From NCBI GenBank assembly GCA_035772405.1, contig JAYKKM010000437.1, positions 10,347,001 through 10,411,000 on the forward strand: a stretch of DNA of 64,000 nucleotides. The letters are read 5' to 3'. The notes under the pieces are model-generated. The model made no database searches and had not been told where the DNA came from. It saw only the letters and a list, made by a program, of their open reading frames with translations. This document shows positions 47,246 through 56,600 of the stretch, in pieces (position 1 is the stretch's first letter; the number at the start of each line of letters is the position of its first letter). Origin of the DNA: Chrysogorgia sp. JL179-B06. Lineage: Eukaryota; Cnidaria; Anthozoa; Scleralcyonacea; Chrysogorgiidae. A program made the position numbers and the translations under genes.

Positions 47246-47520
47246 CAGGGCCGCCGAGAGGTTCCTTGGGGCCCGGGGTAAAATATCGTTTTGGCGGCCC
47301 TGATAACGTCATAATGTCCAGTGGGCATTTTTGAGCAAAAATCACGGGTTTTTTTGTTAGTATATCCCATTATTTTTAAGAAAATATTCTTGATGCATGC
47401 ACTATTTTTATGGCACCATAAATAAAAAGACAAAAGAGGCACCTTGGCGATAAATAATTGAATCACAGAAGAACACGTTTAATCAGTGGCGTAATGGAGA
47501 GACTGGGGATAGTTGCGAAA
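47246..47520. repeat. hAT-TIR-like sequence ends
   Basis: CAGGGCCGCCGAGAGGTTCC at 47246 and CAGTGGCGTAATGG at 47484 look like left ends of hAT-type elements (CAGGG and CAGTGGCG). Matching right ends and duplications were not found, so these are truncated copies. Confidence 0.35.
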
Positions 47521-47824
47521 TTTGCGTTTGGGGCCCCCCGCCCCCATACATACACAGTATGATATATTTCAAAAATAGGTTTCAAGAAGTGATGTCGAGC
47601 TTTCTGGGCCCCTTAATAAATAGCCTGTTGTCAGTTTTGAGGTTGAGGGCCAGTAGTATAGAAAGTGGGGCTACCAGCGCATTTTTCCATTTTTTCATGC
47701 TTCGCAATCAAAATTGAAAAAGTTCGCTGTTAACCCCACTTTCGAGACTACTAAAACGATACGAAATGAAATTCGTTAAGTAAATTAAACTCGGGAACCG
47801 TCACGCGTTTCCAGGAATAGTTTT

Positions 47825-48259
47825 TCAAGCACTAGCGCGTAGAAGCTGCAACTCTCTTTTACAACTGGCCATCCTTTTCCCAAGTACAGAATGTTTAAAC
47901 TCCTCGTCTATTTCCTTACGCTCTAAGCGATTCTTAGCGAATAGTTGTCGTTTGAGCTTTCTAATCTGATAGGTGAATAACAAATATTTGTCGTGTCTCG
48001 CTATCTTTTCCTCTACTGATTCCAAACGTTCTACGCTACTCTCCATGGCTCCAGTGCTCATTACTGTGTATGAGCGCTGGAGCCCTGGAGAGTAGTGTAG
48101 AACACGGCTATACCAGGACGGTTTCCCAAAAGACAATGTATCCGGAAAAAGTGACACAGCTGTGTCGTTTGTCACACATTCCATCTTGAAGAACATAGTA
48201 GTGTGATACATCGTCTTCGACTCGCTAACATTGTAATTAGATAGCACTGTCTCCTTCAT
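47825..48259 (-). CDS. Polinton-like small protein, 144 aa, unknown
   Basis: Intact frame starting MKETVLSNYNVSES. The C-terminal half is strongly charged and helical (VERLESVEEKIARHDKYLLF, RKLKRQLFAKNRLERKEIDE), suggesting a coiled coil. It overlaps the end of the 182-aa gene by 23 bp. No TATAGTATA-like motif precedes its start, so it may be translated from an upstream message. I recognise no family; it is the last gene of the block. Confidence 0.55.
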   Translation of the reverse strand: MKETVLSNYNVSESKTMYHTTMFFKMECVTNDTAVSLFPDTLSFGKPSWYSRVLHYSPGLQRSYTVMSTGAMESSVERLESVEEKIARHDKYLLFTYQIRKLKRQLFAKNRLERKEIDEEFKHSVLGKRMASCKRELQLLRASA

Positions 48260-48785
48260 TCGGGGGTTCCCCCTCGGGGATTTCCCCTCTAGACATATGG
48301 CTAAATACGTGTTTACTAGTTGTTAGTCCACCCGATAACAACCCTAAACAAGGGAGGTAGGGGGATACGTATGATATGAACTTCTCTACATCTCTTTTAA
48401 GTAGTTGATCAGTGATCAACTCTTTTTCTAGCTTTTCAGGTGATTCAATAGCGTTGAACCCTCCTAACGCGTGGGCGAACTTGCTTATTAAAAGGTCACA
48501 GAGAAACACGTTAGCTTTCTCCATTCTTTTTACCTCCCATTCTTCGTAGATCTTGTTGATGACTTTATCTGAAGCCTTTTTGAGATAAGTGGTGGATTTA
48601 TCTATCTCACCATCCTCTGAGAGTCTTCTTAGTTCGTCTCGTTTCTTGTCTACATCAGTTTGTGGAGTGTCGTCGGCTTGTGGTATGTCGATTTGTGGTT
48701 CATCAATCACTTCCTGTTCTGCTTCTCGTATGTCTTCAATTAGTTCATCAATTGTATCAGTATTTTTTGTCTTACGTTTTGGCAT
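48237..48785 (-). CDS. Polinton-like protein, 182 aa, unknown
   Basis: Intact frame starting MPKRKTKNTDTIDELIEDIR. It has an acidic, low-complexity N-terminus (EVIDEPQIDIPQADDTPQTD), then a helical region, LCDLLISKFAHALGGFNAIE, and a Gly-rich SPYLPCLGLLSGGLTTS tail. A TATAGTATA motif lies 4 nt before the ATG, inside the end of the ATPase gene, which it overlaps by 14 bp. Function unknown; the context suggests a virion or assembly role. Confidence 0.6.
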   Translation of the reverse strand: MPKRKTKNTDTIDELIEDIREAEQEVIDEPQIDIPQADDTPQTDVDKKRDELRRLSEDGEIDKSTTYLKKASDKVINKIYEEWEVKRMEKANVFLCDLLISKFAHALGGFNAIESPEKLEKELITDQLLKRDVEKFISYVSPYLPCLGLLSGGLTTSKHVFSHMSRGEIPEGEPPNEGDSAI

Positions 48786-49410
48786 GTCCTATACTATACG
48801 ATGTGTTTTGTTTTTGCGGAATAACTATTTCGTACGAGTACGGGTGTCTTAGAAATATCTCCAATCTTGCGTACTCGTTGTCTTTCAACTGTTTTATTAT
48901 TTTCTGAATCTCCGCTTTATCAACTCCGTTGAGATAATCGTCTACGATAATTTTCATATCGTTTCTGTTAGGGTTGTAGAATGTTACTAACTTTGAGATG
49001 TTTTCGCGATATGGTTTACTAATTGAGGTTAGTTGTTGTGTTATGACTATTGTGGATAGGTTGTAGTGTCTAGCGCTAAAGGCTAGTTTAACTAGTTCGC
49101 TTGTTCTGTTTTTAACATCCTGCCCACTAGCACAATCGTCTAATATTATTAGTGAGTTGGTGCCTTTATAAATGTCAGTCACGTATTTAAGAATTACGTC
49201 TACCTTGTCCTGCTCACACTGAATAGCTATGAAGTTTGGGTCTCTCAAGTATTTCCACTCTGTGTACGTTTTGTTCCATTCAAATGTTGGACACATAAGA
49301 ATGATGAAATCGAAGTGATTCATGTAGTCTTTCTCTATCATATCCAAGAGGTGGTACGTTTTACCACAGGCTGTCATACCAACAATTAGCATGTTGAAAG
49401 GTGTTTTCAT
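48772..49410 (-). CDS. A32/FtsK-HerA-type genome-packaging ATPase
   Basis: A 212-aa P-loop ATPase. Walker A is GMTACGKT (residues 11-18), Walker B is LIILDD (87-92), and TIVITQQ further on is a sensor-like strand. Such ATPases pump viral DNA into capsids in Polintons, adenovirus-like and nucleocytoplasmic DNA viruses. Size fits the family. I place the start at 49410 (MKTPFNMLIVG), not 49452: a TATAGTAT motif ends 5 nt before it, and this start lies 16 nt after the capsid-gene stop instead of overlapping it by 26. It overlaps the 182-aa gene by 14 bp. Intact. Confidence 0.85.
   Translation of the reverse strand: MKTPFNMLIVGMTACGKTYHLLDMIEKDYMNHFDFIILMCPTFEWNKTYTEWKYLRDPNFIAIQCEQDKVDVILKYVTDIYKGTNSLIILDDCASGQDVKNRTSELVKLAFSARHYNLSTIVITQQLTSISKPYRENISKLVTFYNPNRNDMKIIVDDYLNGVDKAEIQKIIKQLKDNEYARLEIFLRHPYSYEIVIPQKQNTSYSIGHAKT
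48790..48798 (-). promoter_or_regulatory. TATAGTATA motif before the 182-aa gene
   Basis: TATAGTATA on the minus strand ends 4 nt from the ATG at 48785. The same word abuts the capsid-like start, and a near copy precedes the ATPase. It may be a late-type core promoter or initiator. Confidence 0.5.
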
Positions 49411-49415
49411 ATAGA

Positions 49416-49423
49416 ATACTATA
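49416..49423 (-). promoter_or_regulatory. TATAGTAT motif before the packaging ATPase
   Basis: TATAGTAT, then TCTAT, then the ATG at 49410. It lies in the 16-nt gap between capsid-type stop and ATPase start. Confidence 0.5.
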
Positions 49424-49426
49424 TGT

Positions 49427-50659
49427 TTAGTACTGTATTGATTGTAGATCATTGTTGATGAGGTTTACAAGACCGTCGGATATCACGAATATTCTACACA
49501 TGACGTTCGCTGTTGTGGCTTCTTTAGTGATTTCCATCAGTATTCCTGACTGGGTGTTCACGATCTTCTTTCCAGTTGCAACCTTATCGTTGTCTTCGAT
49601 AGACCTAAGGTCAACGACCAAAGCGAAACCGTCTTTGTAAAACTTTTGGACAGTCATATGATCGTAGTCTAGTTGTCCGAATAGTCTTTTCGCTTCTCCC
49701 CATAGTCTTGATTTTGGTATTCCTTGACTGTATACCATATTTGGTACGCCTTCTATGGTGAGTTTGACTGACTCTATGTTTGGGTAGACGAAGTCTTCAC
49801 TATCAGTTCTTGTTTTATTTGTGAAGAGTAGAACGACAGCTTTCATAGATTTTCTCGGCAGGTTAATATTCTCGTTTACGAGTGTGATTCCTTTGTCCCA
49901 CTCCACAGTCTTCATCAGTGTGACGTGTTCGTATGATAGAGACCTACCGGATGCGTATAGAGACGATACTTCATCAGCAATCTCTTGACTCTCGATAGTT
50001 TCGTACTCTAATTCGAGGTTCTCTAACGTATAGCCAGCCACAGCTGATCCAGATTGAGCCACCATGATATCAGACGCTTTAGGGAGTGTGATTATATACC
50101 TGAAATTGTTGTTCATGTTGTATGGTGCATATAGACCATGATCTTCTAGAATCTTGTCGATTTGAATCTTTTGTTTAGTGTCATGGACGGAGAACATCAG
50201 ACCATCACTAACTTTTTGTGTGTCTCCACTGGCTGCACCGCTGTCGTCCTTTGAGATTAACTTTCGAAGGTTCTCGTTTGCTATACCATATTCGACCATC
50301 TGGTCTCGCTCACTGCTAGATTTCCAGAGGTCTTTATACGTACCGATTACGCTCTCACCACTGTTGTCGTACACAGTCTCACCTGCTAGTTTTACCACCA
50401 GTCTCTCGAGTAGTAGTCTCGAAAGGTTGTTAAGAAACCATGATTTCGCGTTCGAACTCTTAAAGTCGAATAGAAGATGGAGACTAGAGGGTACCAAACA
50501 AGTGTTACCCTTTGTTTTGGGGATGTCGATGTACAACTCTTCCCCTGGATTGGCTTTGTTGGGGTTTAGTGTTACAACGTGACGGGTTCTCGTGCCTTTA
50601 ATAGAAGATATTCCGCGACGTCTATATCCAGGAAGCAACTCTCTCTCATTAGTGTTCAT
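49427..50659 (-). CDS. putative Polinton-type major capsid protein
   Basis: An intact 410-aa frame. It begins with a basic segment (ELLPGYRRRGISS), then beta-rich stretches such as LVPSSLHLLFDF, NNLSRLLLERLVVKLAGETV and SYEHVTLMKTVEWDKG. The family recurs in cnidarian genomes beside packaging ATPases. Its position directly before the ATPase and its beta content fit a double jelly-roll capsid protein, but 410 aa is shorter than typical Polinton capsids (600 or more). The capsid call is an inference. TATAGTATAGTATATG puts its ATG right on the motif, 23 nt after the neighbouring gene. Confidence 0.6.
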   Translation of the reverse strand: MNTNERELLPGYRRRGISSIKGTRTRHVVTLNPNKANPGEELYIDIPKTKGNTCLVPSSLHLLFDFKSSNAKSWFLNNLSRLLLERLVVKLAGETVYDNSGESVIGTYKDLWKSSSERDQMVEYGIANENLRKLISKDDSGAASGDTQKVSDGLMFSVHDTKQKIQIDKILEDHGLYAPYNMNNNFRYIITLPKASDIMVAQSGSAVAGYTLENLELEYETIESQEIADEVSSLYASGRSLSYEHVTLMKTVEWDKGITLVNENINLPRKSMKAVVLLFTNKTRTDSEDFVYPNIESVKLTIEGVPNMVYSQGIPKSRLWGEAKRLFGQLDYDHMTVQKFYKDGFALVVDLRSIEDNDKVATGKKIVNTQSGILMEITKEATTANVMCRIFVISDGLVNLINNDLQSIQY

Positions 50660-50672
50660 ATACTATACTATA
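50659..50672 (-). promoter_or_regulatory. double TATAGTATA motif at the capsid-type start
   Basis: TATAGTATAGTATA runs directly into the ATG at 50659, sharing its A and T. Two overlapping copies of the 9-mer in a 22-bp gap. Confidence 0.55.
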
Positions 50673-50681
50673 ACACATGTT

Positions 50682-52097
50682 TTATTTCCTCTGTTTGTAC
50701 TGATCGTAGACGAACCAAGCTAGTGCTATCGCTAGGATCCATAAATTAGATGCTAACCAAGATATACCTGCAGCTCCCCACTTCAACGCAGTCGCCACCA
50801 CGTTTAGCAGTCCAGCTAGTAGAGGGCCAGCCTTTGTGGCTAGATTAGCTATAGCTTTCCCTAATTTTCCAAGTGCTTGACCACCTTTGAAGACAACACT
50901 TCTAGCAGATATTATAATTGTAGTGATAAAAGAGGCTATGGTTATTCCCATAGCTGAAGCACCCAACCAGTTTTCCTTAAACCACTCCTTTATTTTTTGT
51001 AACCGAGTGATGTCCTCTTCTTGTTCTTCTCTAACAGTCTCTAGTTCCAATTGGTGTAAGGTTCGAACCTTAGCTATCTCGAGACCTGTCAATCGCTCAT
51101 ACAATTCTGCCCTCTTTACGGGACTGTGTTCCTCTCTATTCATATCGTCTGCAGTCTTGTCAATAGCGTCCTGAAAATGGTCGGCTTGTGCTTTTAGAAA
51201 TAGTGGTCTAGTGTCTGGATCGATTGTATCACTTGGATTTAGAGCACCTTTTAACTCACGATTTTCTTCTTCTGTTAAACCAAACACGTTATCGTAGTTC
51301 ACTTCTGTTCTAATTACTGGGAAGTCACTTGAAACTGTGGTGTCTTCGTTTTCTGTAACGTCAGTTGTGGTGTTTCCTGTAACGTTAGTTGAGGTGCCAG
51401 GGATTTGTTCAACTAACTGCTTGAACTGCTCAATCGCACTTTTACTTCTACTGTCTTTACTGTAGATCAAACCATTTTTTCCAGGTTTTAGAATTAGTCT
51501 AGGTTTCAAATACTCACCGTCTTCGTTTATCGGTTTGAAAAGAATAGAACCTGAGGTTGTCACGTATGACCTATTAACTATATTCCTTGACATATCATCA
51601 TTACTGAGTTTCTTGTTATACAGTTTACGTATTTTCAAACCTATTAGATCAGTTCTTTTTATACCGTTTCTTACCAACTTTTTGTTGAGTTCGTTTAGTT
51701 CTTTCAGTCTTCTTTCGATTTCGATAGCGTCTTCGAAAGCTAAATTAAAACTCTCGTCGTGGATGTCACCATATGTCACCGGTTCATCAAACACTACTGC
51801 TGGGGCATTAGTGGTGGTTCCTTTATTAGTTATTAACACTGTTCCGTCGTCATTGTCTACGAACGACGTCTCCGCATGTCTGATTCTGTCTTGTACTCTG
51901 AGATCTATAACTCTAGTCTCTAACTCATGTTTCACCCTGGTGATTCTGCTATGTATGTCACTAAGATCTTGCGTTATCCCATATTCCTCGACTACATCAT
52001 TGAGTCGGTTGAGTTCGCTTTTTAACTGTTCGTCCGTATACTTCTCAAAATCATTACGATCTTGCATTTCGATTTCATCGAACCCTCCTTCAGCCAT
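50682..52097 (-). CDS. Polinton-like coiled-coil protein with membrane tail, 471 aa
   Basis: Intact frame MAEGGFDEIEMQDRND. The N-terminal half has coiled-coil-like heptads (DEQLKSELNRLNDVVEEYG, RITRVKHELETRV). A second helical stretch precedes two hydrophobic segments near the C-terminus (MGITIASFITTIIISA and ASNLWILAIALAWFVYDQY). A minor capsid or membrane-active virion protein is plausible, but no penton or protease signature was seen. It starts 6 bp after the integrase stop, with TAATATATAATG at the junction, a weaker form of the motif at the other genes. Confidence 0.6.
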   Translation of the reverse strand: MAEGGFDEIEMQDRNDFEKYTDEQLKSELNRLNDVVEEYGITQDLSDIHSRITRVKHELETRVIDLRVQDRIRHAETSFVDNDDGTVLITNKGTTTNAPAVVFDEPVTYGDIHDESFNLAFEDAIEIERRLKELNELNKKLVRNGIKRTDLIGLKIRKLYNKKLSNDDMSRNIVNRSYVTTSGSILFKPINEDGEYLKPRLILKPGKNGLIYSKDSRSKSAIEQFKQLVEQIPGTSTNVTGNTTTDVTENEDTTVSSDFPVIRTEVNYDNVFGLTEEENRELKGALNPSDTIDPDTRPLFLKAQADHFQDAIDKTADDMNREEHSPVKRAELYERLTGLEIAKVRTLHQLELETVREEQEEDITRLQKIKEWFKENWLGASAMGITIASFITTIIISARSVVFKGGQALGKLGKAIANLATKAGPLLAGLLNVVATALKWGAAGISWLASNLWILAIALAWFVYDQYKQRK

Positions 52098-52103
52098 TAT
52101 ATA

Positions 52104-52934
52104 TTACTCAATGTTTTGAATATTAATCTCTGGTATCCATGAGTTGTGTTTACTATCATAACCAAGCCACTTAACTAAAACCATCTTTTTACCCTTGACC
52201 TTCTTTCTCTTCACTATCTTCTCAACTTTGTATACATCGTCTTTTTTATCAACAGCTGACAACTCTTCCTCGTAAAACTTACCGATGATGAGTTCCCCCT
52301 CGTGGTCCTCTATCTCGTACACGGTAGGGTCACCACGTATGACCTTTGACACTTTAAATAGCTCCTCGGTGAAGTTAGCCTCGTACCCCTTCGCGAATAT
52401 GCTTTTGTACTTTGATATCCTGACAGTCTCACCTACTTTGAATTTTGGTAGTGGGTAGTCACCGAAATGGTGTCCAAACAATGTCGTCCATACTTCGTTT
52501 TCGTTTTTCTTACTAACGTCTTTAGGTTTCATTAGAATAGTACTGTGTTTGGTATTGTTGTAATTCTCAACGAGCTGGTCTAAAATGTCTATCCACTTGT
52601 ACGTTCCTTTACTATAGAAGTACTTCCACATAGACGTCTTGAGTGTTCTGTTAAATCGTTCCACGACTGCTGCCTTTTTATCAGAGTTCGTGCTGAAGTA
52701 CTTCACGTTGTGTTTATCCAACAGATCCTTCACACCAACGTTGTAGAATTCCTTACCGTCGTCAAACTGAACCAGCTTTGGATACTCACCAAATCTAACC
52801 TTAGCCTTCTCCAGTAACTTTGCGACAGCCTTAGTCATGTTTTCTGTGTCTTTCCTGTAGACAGGTATGGTAAAGGCATACCTACTAAGGATCTCACACT
52901 GCAAATTTGGCAGTGTTCGGCCAACACCGAACAA
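52104..52934 (-). pseudogene. retroviral-like integrase with chromodomain, N-terminally truncated
   Basis: 276 open codons. ILSRYAFTIPVYRKD and LVQFDDGKEFYN give the second catalytic Asp (D58), AAVVERFNRTLK the catalytic Glu (E92). VKWLGYDSKHNSWIPE is a C-terminal chromodomain, as in Polinton and Ty3-type integrases, where it guides insertion to marked chromatin. The zinc-binding N-terminus and first catalytic Asp are missing: the frame begins at the GTGTAAATTTACAC array. Integration activity is therefore not expected. The apparent ATG at 52934 is in junction sequence. Confidence 0.8.
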
Positions 52935-53265
52935 GTGTAAAATAACACCATCTTGGTGTAAAGTGTTAATTTACACTCGTTGGTGTCAATATTACACTCA
53001 TCAGGTGTATTTGTACACTTGTTTGGTGTAAATCTACACTAGTTTAGTGTAAATATGTTTATTTCCTGTTTAACACTATGATGGTGTAAATTTACACTAT
53101 AATACAATTGTTTAACACCACTTCAGTGTAATGTTACACCAGTTTTGGTGTAAATTAATGGTAGTTTAATGTAAATATACTTATTACCCGTTTAACACTG
53201 ATGGTGTAAATTTACACTATAGTACAGTATTTTTACACCATTCTTACATTTTTACCATTTTTACA
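52925..53265. repeat. array of GTGTAAATTTACAC palindromes
   Basis: About fifteen GTGTAAA and TTTACAC words, often forming GGTGTAAATTTACACT palindromes, spaced roughly 15-25 bp over 340 bp. It abuts the integrase break. A sister array is at 12640-12985. 53265-53600 holds a short (TA)n at 53515 and the gene 3' flank. Confidence 0.75.
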
Positions 53266-53608
53266 CATTTCTTGGTGCATAGTCAAACTTGGATTTGTAG
53301 TTCACTGATTGGTACATCTATTGCTAATGCTGCAATTATTGGCTGTGCTACAGTATTTGTTCGTTAGTGGATGACAAGTGGCAAGTAGTGGTATACAAAT
53401 TATCTGCCACCAAAGCATTTATAAAATGTACAATGCCTGTCATCCATGTGAGAACATTAACCAGAGCAATGATTACAATCTTTTCTCTTTAAATTTATTA
53501 GAAATTATTGAATATATATATATATATATTGCACATACAGTGTAAATAGAAATAAATATAATTAAAACATATTTTACACTAATTGAATGATAACAATAAT
53601 TATAATCA

Positions 53609-56600
53609 TTATTCTGCATCACCTAAATCATATCGCATTCTAACAAACTTTTTAACAATATCATCCACAATCACAGAGTAAACGTTCAAAGGATGGTAAT
53701 CTAGCAGATCAGTATAATTAATAAGAACGGTTTTATTTAAAACCATTACTTCGTAGGAATGTACATGTTTCCAAAATCTTAATGTGTGTATTTTTCTGCA
53801 ACAAAATACAACCTCTGTGTTTGGCAAAATCAACATATCCTCAATCATGAGGAAGACAGGAAATAAGCCATGTTGGTGTACAATTACAGAGTCTTTACGG
53901 TACTTCATTCCATGAATTTCCACCCAATTAGCACTATAACAAATTGAAACATATAGTGTCAGTGTCAATATTGTCGAAGAGTAGGATGCACCTGGATTTA
54001 CAGCATGGTGGCCAAGAGTGGCTCTATTAAAGATGATTAAGTGGGCCACTGAATGCCTGAGAATCCCCTTCCCAGGTGCCAGTCATATTTTCTGACACTT
54101 TCTGTGGCTCAGGCCCTGGGGCAGTTTCCCAGCTGCAGGTCTTAGTATACAGTACATGTACTTGATTGTACTAAAAACATGCAGTTACGTATAATATATA
54201 GCAGTATAATAAGATTTGATGAGTAATAATTGTTCATTGAATATTATGACAAATTTAAAGAAGTTCATTCAAAATCAGCTACATACTGTACATGTACATT
54301 TAAAATAAATGTTGCAAACTTACATATATATCCTGGTCTCTGCCATCAAAGAGGAGTGAAAATTGTATAAAGCCCCGCACTTCTCTACAGGAAGGTCACT
54401 CACTTGAATCGTCAAACCTGTTATGTAAAAGCACAAGTTTTAAATTTGACATGATGTACAGCAGCTCTCAATCTATTTGCAGGTACTTTCCCGGTTATAC
54501 AGAAATACCAAAAGTTTCCCTACAGCGAGTCAACTCTCTATAAGGCAATATACTAAACCATACTAAATTCTATTGAAGGTGGACACCTCTAAGAGCTTGT
54601 CCTGAAGGTGCCTGCCCCACAGAGAGACTGAGTTAACTGTATTTATAGATTTACCTGGTCCAGCTTCTGCAGCAGATTTTAAATATGCACCATCTTCATG
54701 TAGCCAATAGCACTGGAGACGTTGATGTCGTATTGCCAAAGACTTGGGCAAGTTTTTAAAATTCCCCAAACCTTGTGCCAATTGTTTGAAGTAATAGTGT
54801 TTTGCCTCGAACCTCATACACCACTGCCGTACAAGTGGCCCATTCCTGAAGAATAAATAACATCTTTACCATATTTTCTATTTGTTACACCGAGTATAGA
54901 TATTGAGTTATATTACAATGAATTTTTAGAGATGGCATGCTATTAAATACCTTCGAATTTGAGCAGGATAGTGGACCATGAAATGTTGTTTTGGAATTAG
55001 GTTAATGTTAGGGTAGGATTGCTTGAACTCCTGTAGGTACTCTTGTATGAGGAGACGGAGGTAAAACGTTGTTCCTCTTGAAATAATGGGTGAAACAACT
55101 ATGTCAAAGATTTTCATAAGATCTGTGAACAACTCCCAATCATTATTGCCTTCTGGGATAAGATTATAGAGGATAAGAGGGAGTAACCTAGCAAGACACC
55201 ACATTTGTGAGGCTAAAAAATCAAAATAAATAACGTATTAATTGTATTACAAACAGTAAGGTACAGTATAACATATACCCAAAGGAATACAGTAAGATAA
55301 GTATAGGTTATATACCGTGACCGAGGTGTTTAAGCGATATATCAACCCGAGGGCGAAGCCCGAGGGTTGATATATCGTTTAAACACCGAGGTCTAAGGTA
55401 TATAACCGCCTTATATCACCATTGGTGAAGTTTAGTATTTATGAGGTTGATAAGTACTTATCAACCTCATGAATAATTGTATGAGGTTGATATCATAGAT
55501 AATGGCCACTAGAGAACAAAGGAAACTGAACCAATGGTGATATAAGTATAGGTTGTATACCGTGACCTAGGTGTTTAAGCGATATATCAACCCGAGGGCG
55601 AAGCCCGAGGGTTGATATATCGCTTAAACACTGAGGTCTAAGGTATATAACCGCCTTATATCACCATTGGTGAAGTTTAGTATTTATGAGGTTGATAAGT
55701 ACTTATCAACCTAATGAATAATTTTATGAGGTTGATATCATAGATAATGGCCACTAGAGAACAAAGGAAACTGAACCAATGGTGATATAAGATATAATTG
55801 ATACCCAAAGGAAAAATGTTCACAAGATTCTGATTATCAAGTATCAGCCTAATAATGAAAAGCATCAAATAGCAATAATGAAAATATTTGGCAAGAGAAT
55901 GTTTCTTTTTCTACACAATTAGACTGCAATATCTGTACCTGATTGACGCATGTGATGGTCAGCATTCAAGTTGTTAAGTACACTTGGTCGGTTGCGAGAA
56001 TCACTGTCTCCAAATGTGAACCCAAGCAGTCGCTTATTGAGCTCATCAAGGGAAAAGTATTTCTCTTCCATTACAAATTTTCTTAACATCACTTTTACAT
56101 GAAGTGGAATCACTCCCTCCAACATATCATGCATGATATCTGAAGGGAGACCATCCACAACATGAAAAAATTTAGAGCGATTTAAGATGGACTGCCTCTT
56201 TACACCATAGACTGAAGCAGATGCTGGATCATTTGCAACAAATGCAGCTTGTTGGTTGTACCCTTCTCTTGTCCGCATGTTGAATTCCTCCTCTGTAAAC
56301 TGCAGAAAGGATGAGTTAAATCCTTCAAGTTAAGCCGCTTTCAAGCTAAGCCCCGGGGCTTCACTCGATGAAAATTAGATACAACTGTACCGAAAAACCT
56401 GTGGTTTTTCATTTTTTTCATTTCATTTTTACATTCTGTTCTAAGGTCAATTCTGTGATAAGCTTATCATAATCAGGGTTCAAAATTAAGAAATCTTTCT
56501 AGTTGCTCAATGGGCAACTACAGTAGAACTACGATTTCAGGTTGCCCTCGAGAGTTTTAGGTTGACCACTAAGGCCTATGTCAAAATATTTAACATTCCA

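Larger units (their letters stand above)
47651..52934 (-). mobile_element. Polinton-like (Maverick) virus-like block, 5' truncated
   Basis: Six minus-strand ORFs are packed with gaps of 22 bp or less or with overlaps, unlike any other part of the window. The order is integrase, membrane-tailed protein, putative capsid, packaging ATPase, and two small proteins. This is the gene set of Polinton/Maverick or adintovirus-like elements, which combine transposon and virus features. The integrase front is missing and no protein-primed DNA polymerase B or protease is present. The candidate left edge is AGTAGTATAGAAAGTGGGG at 47651, partly repeated inverted near 47735. Right edge at the 52925 array. 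Confidence 0.75.

Noticed and set aside
49410..49452. ATPase start at 49452
   Set aside because: That start overlaps the capsid-type gene by 26 bp and lies upstream of the TATAGTAT motif; the ATG at 49410 fits the motif pattern and the family N-terminus better.
51535..52119. 194-codon plus-strand frame (also 134 codons at 50178 and 95 at 50887)
   Set aside because: They are shadows opposite the intact Polinton-like genes, Ser/Leu-rich as expected for antisense of coding DNA.
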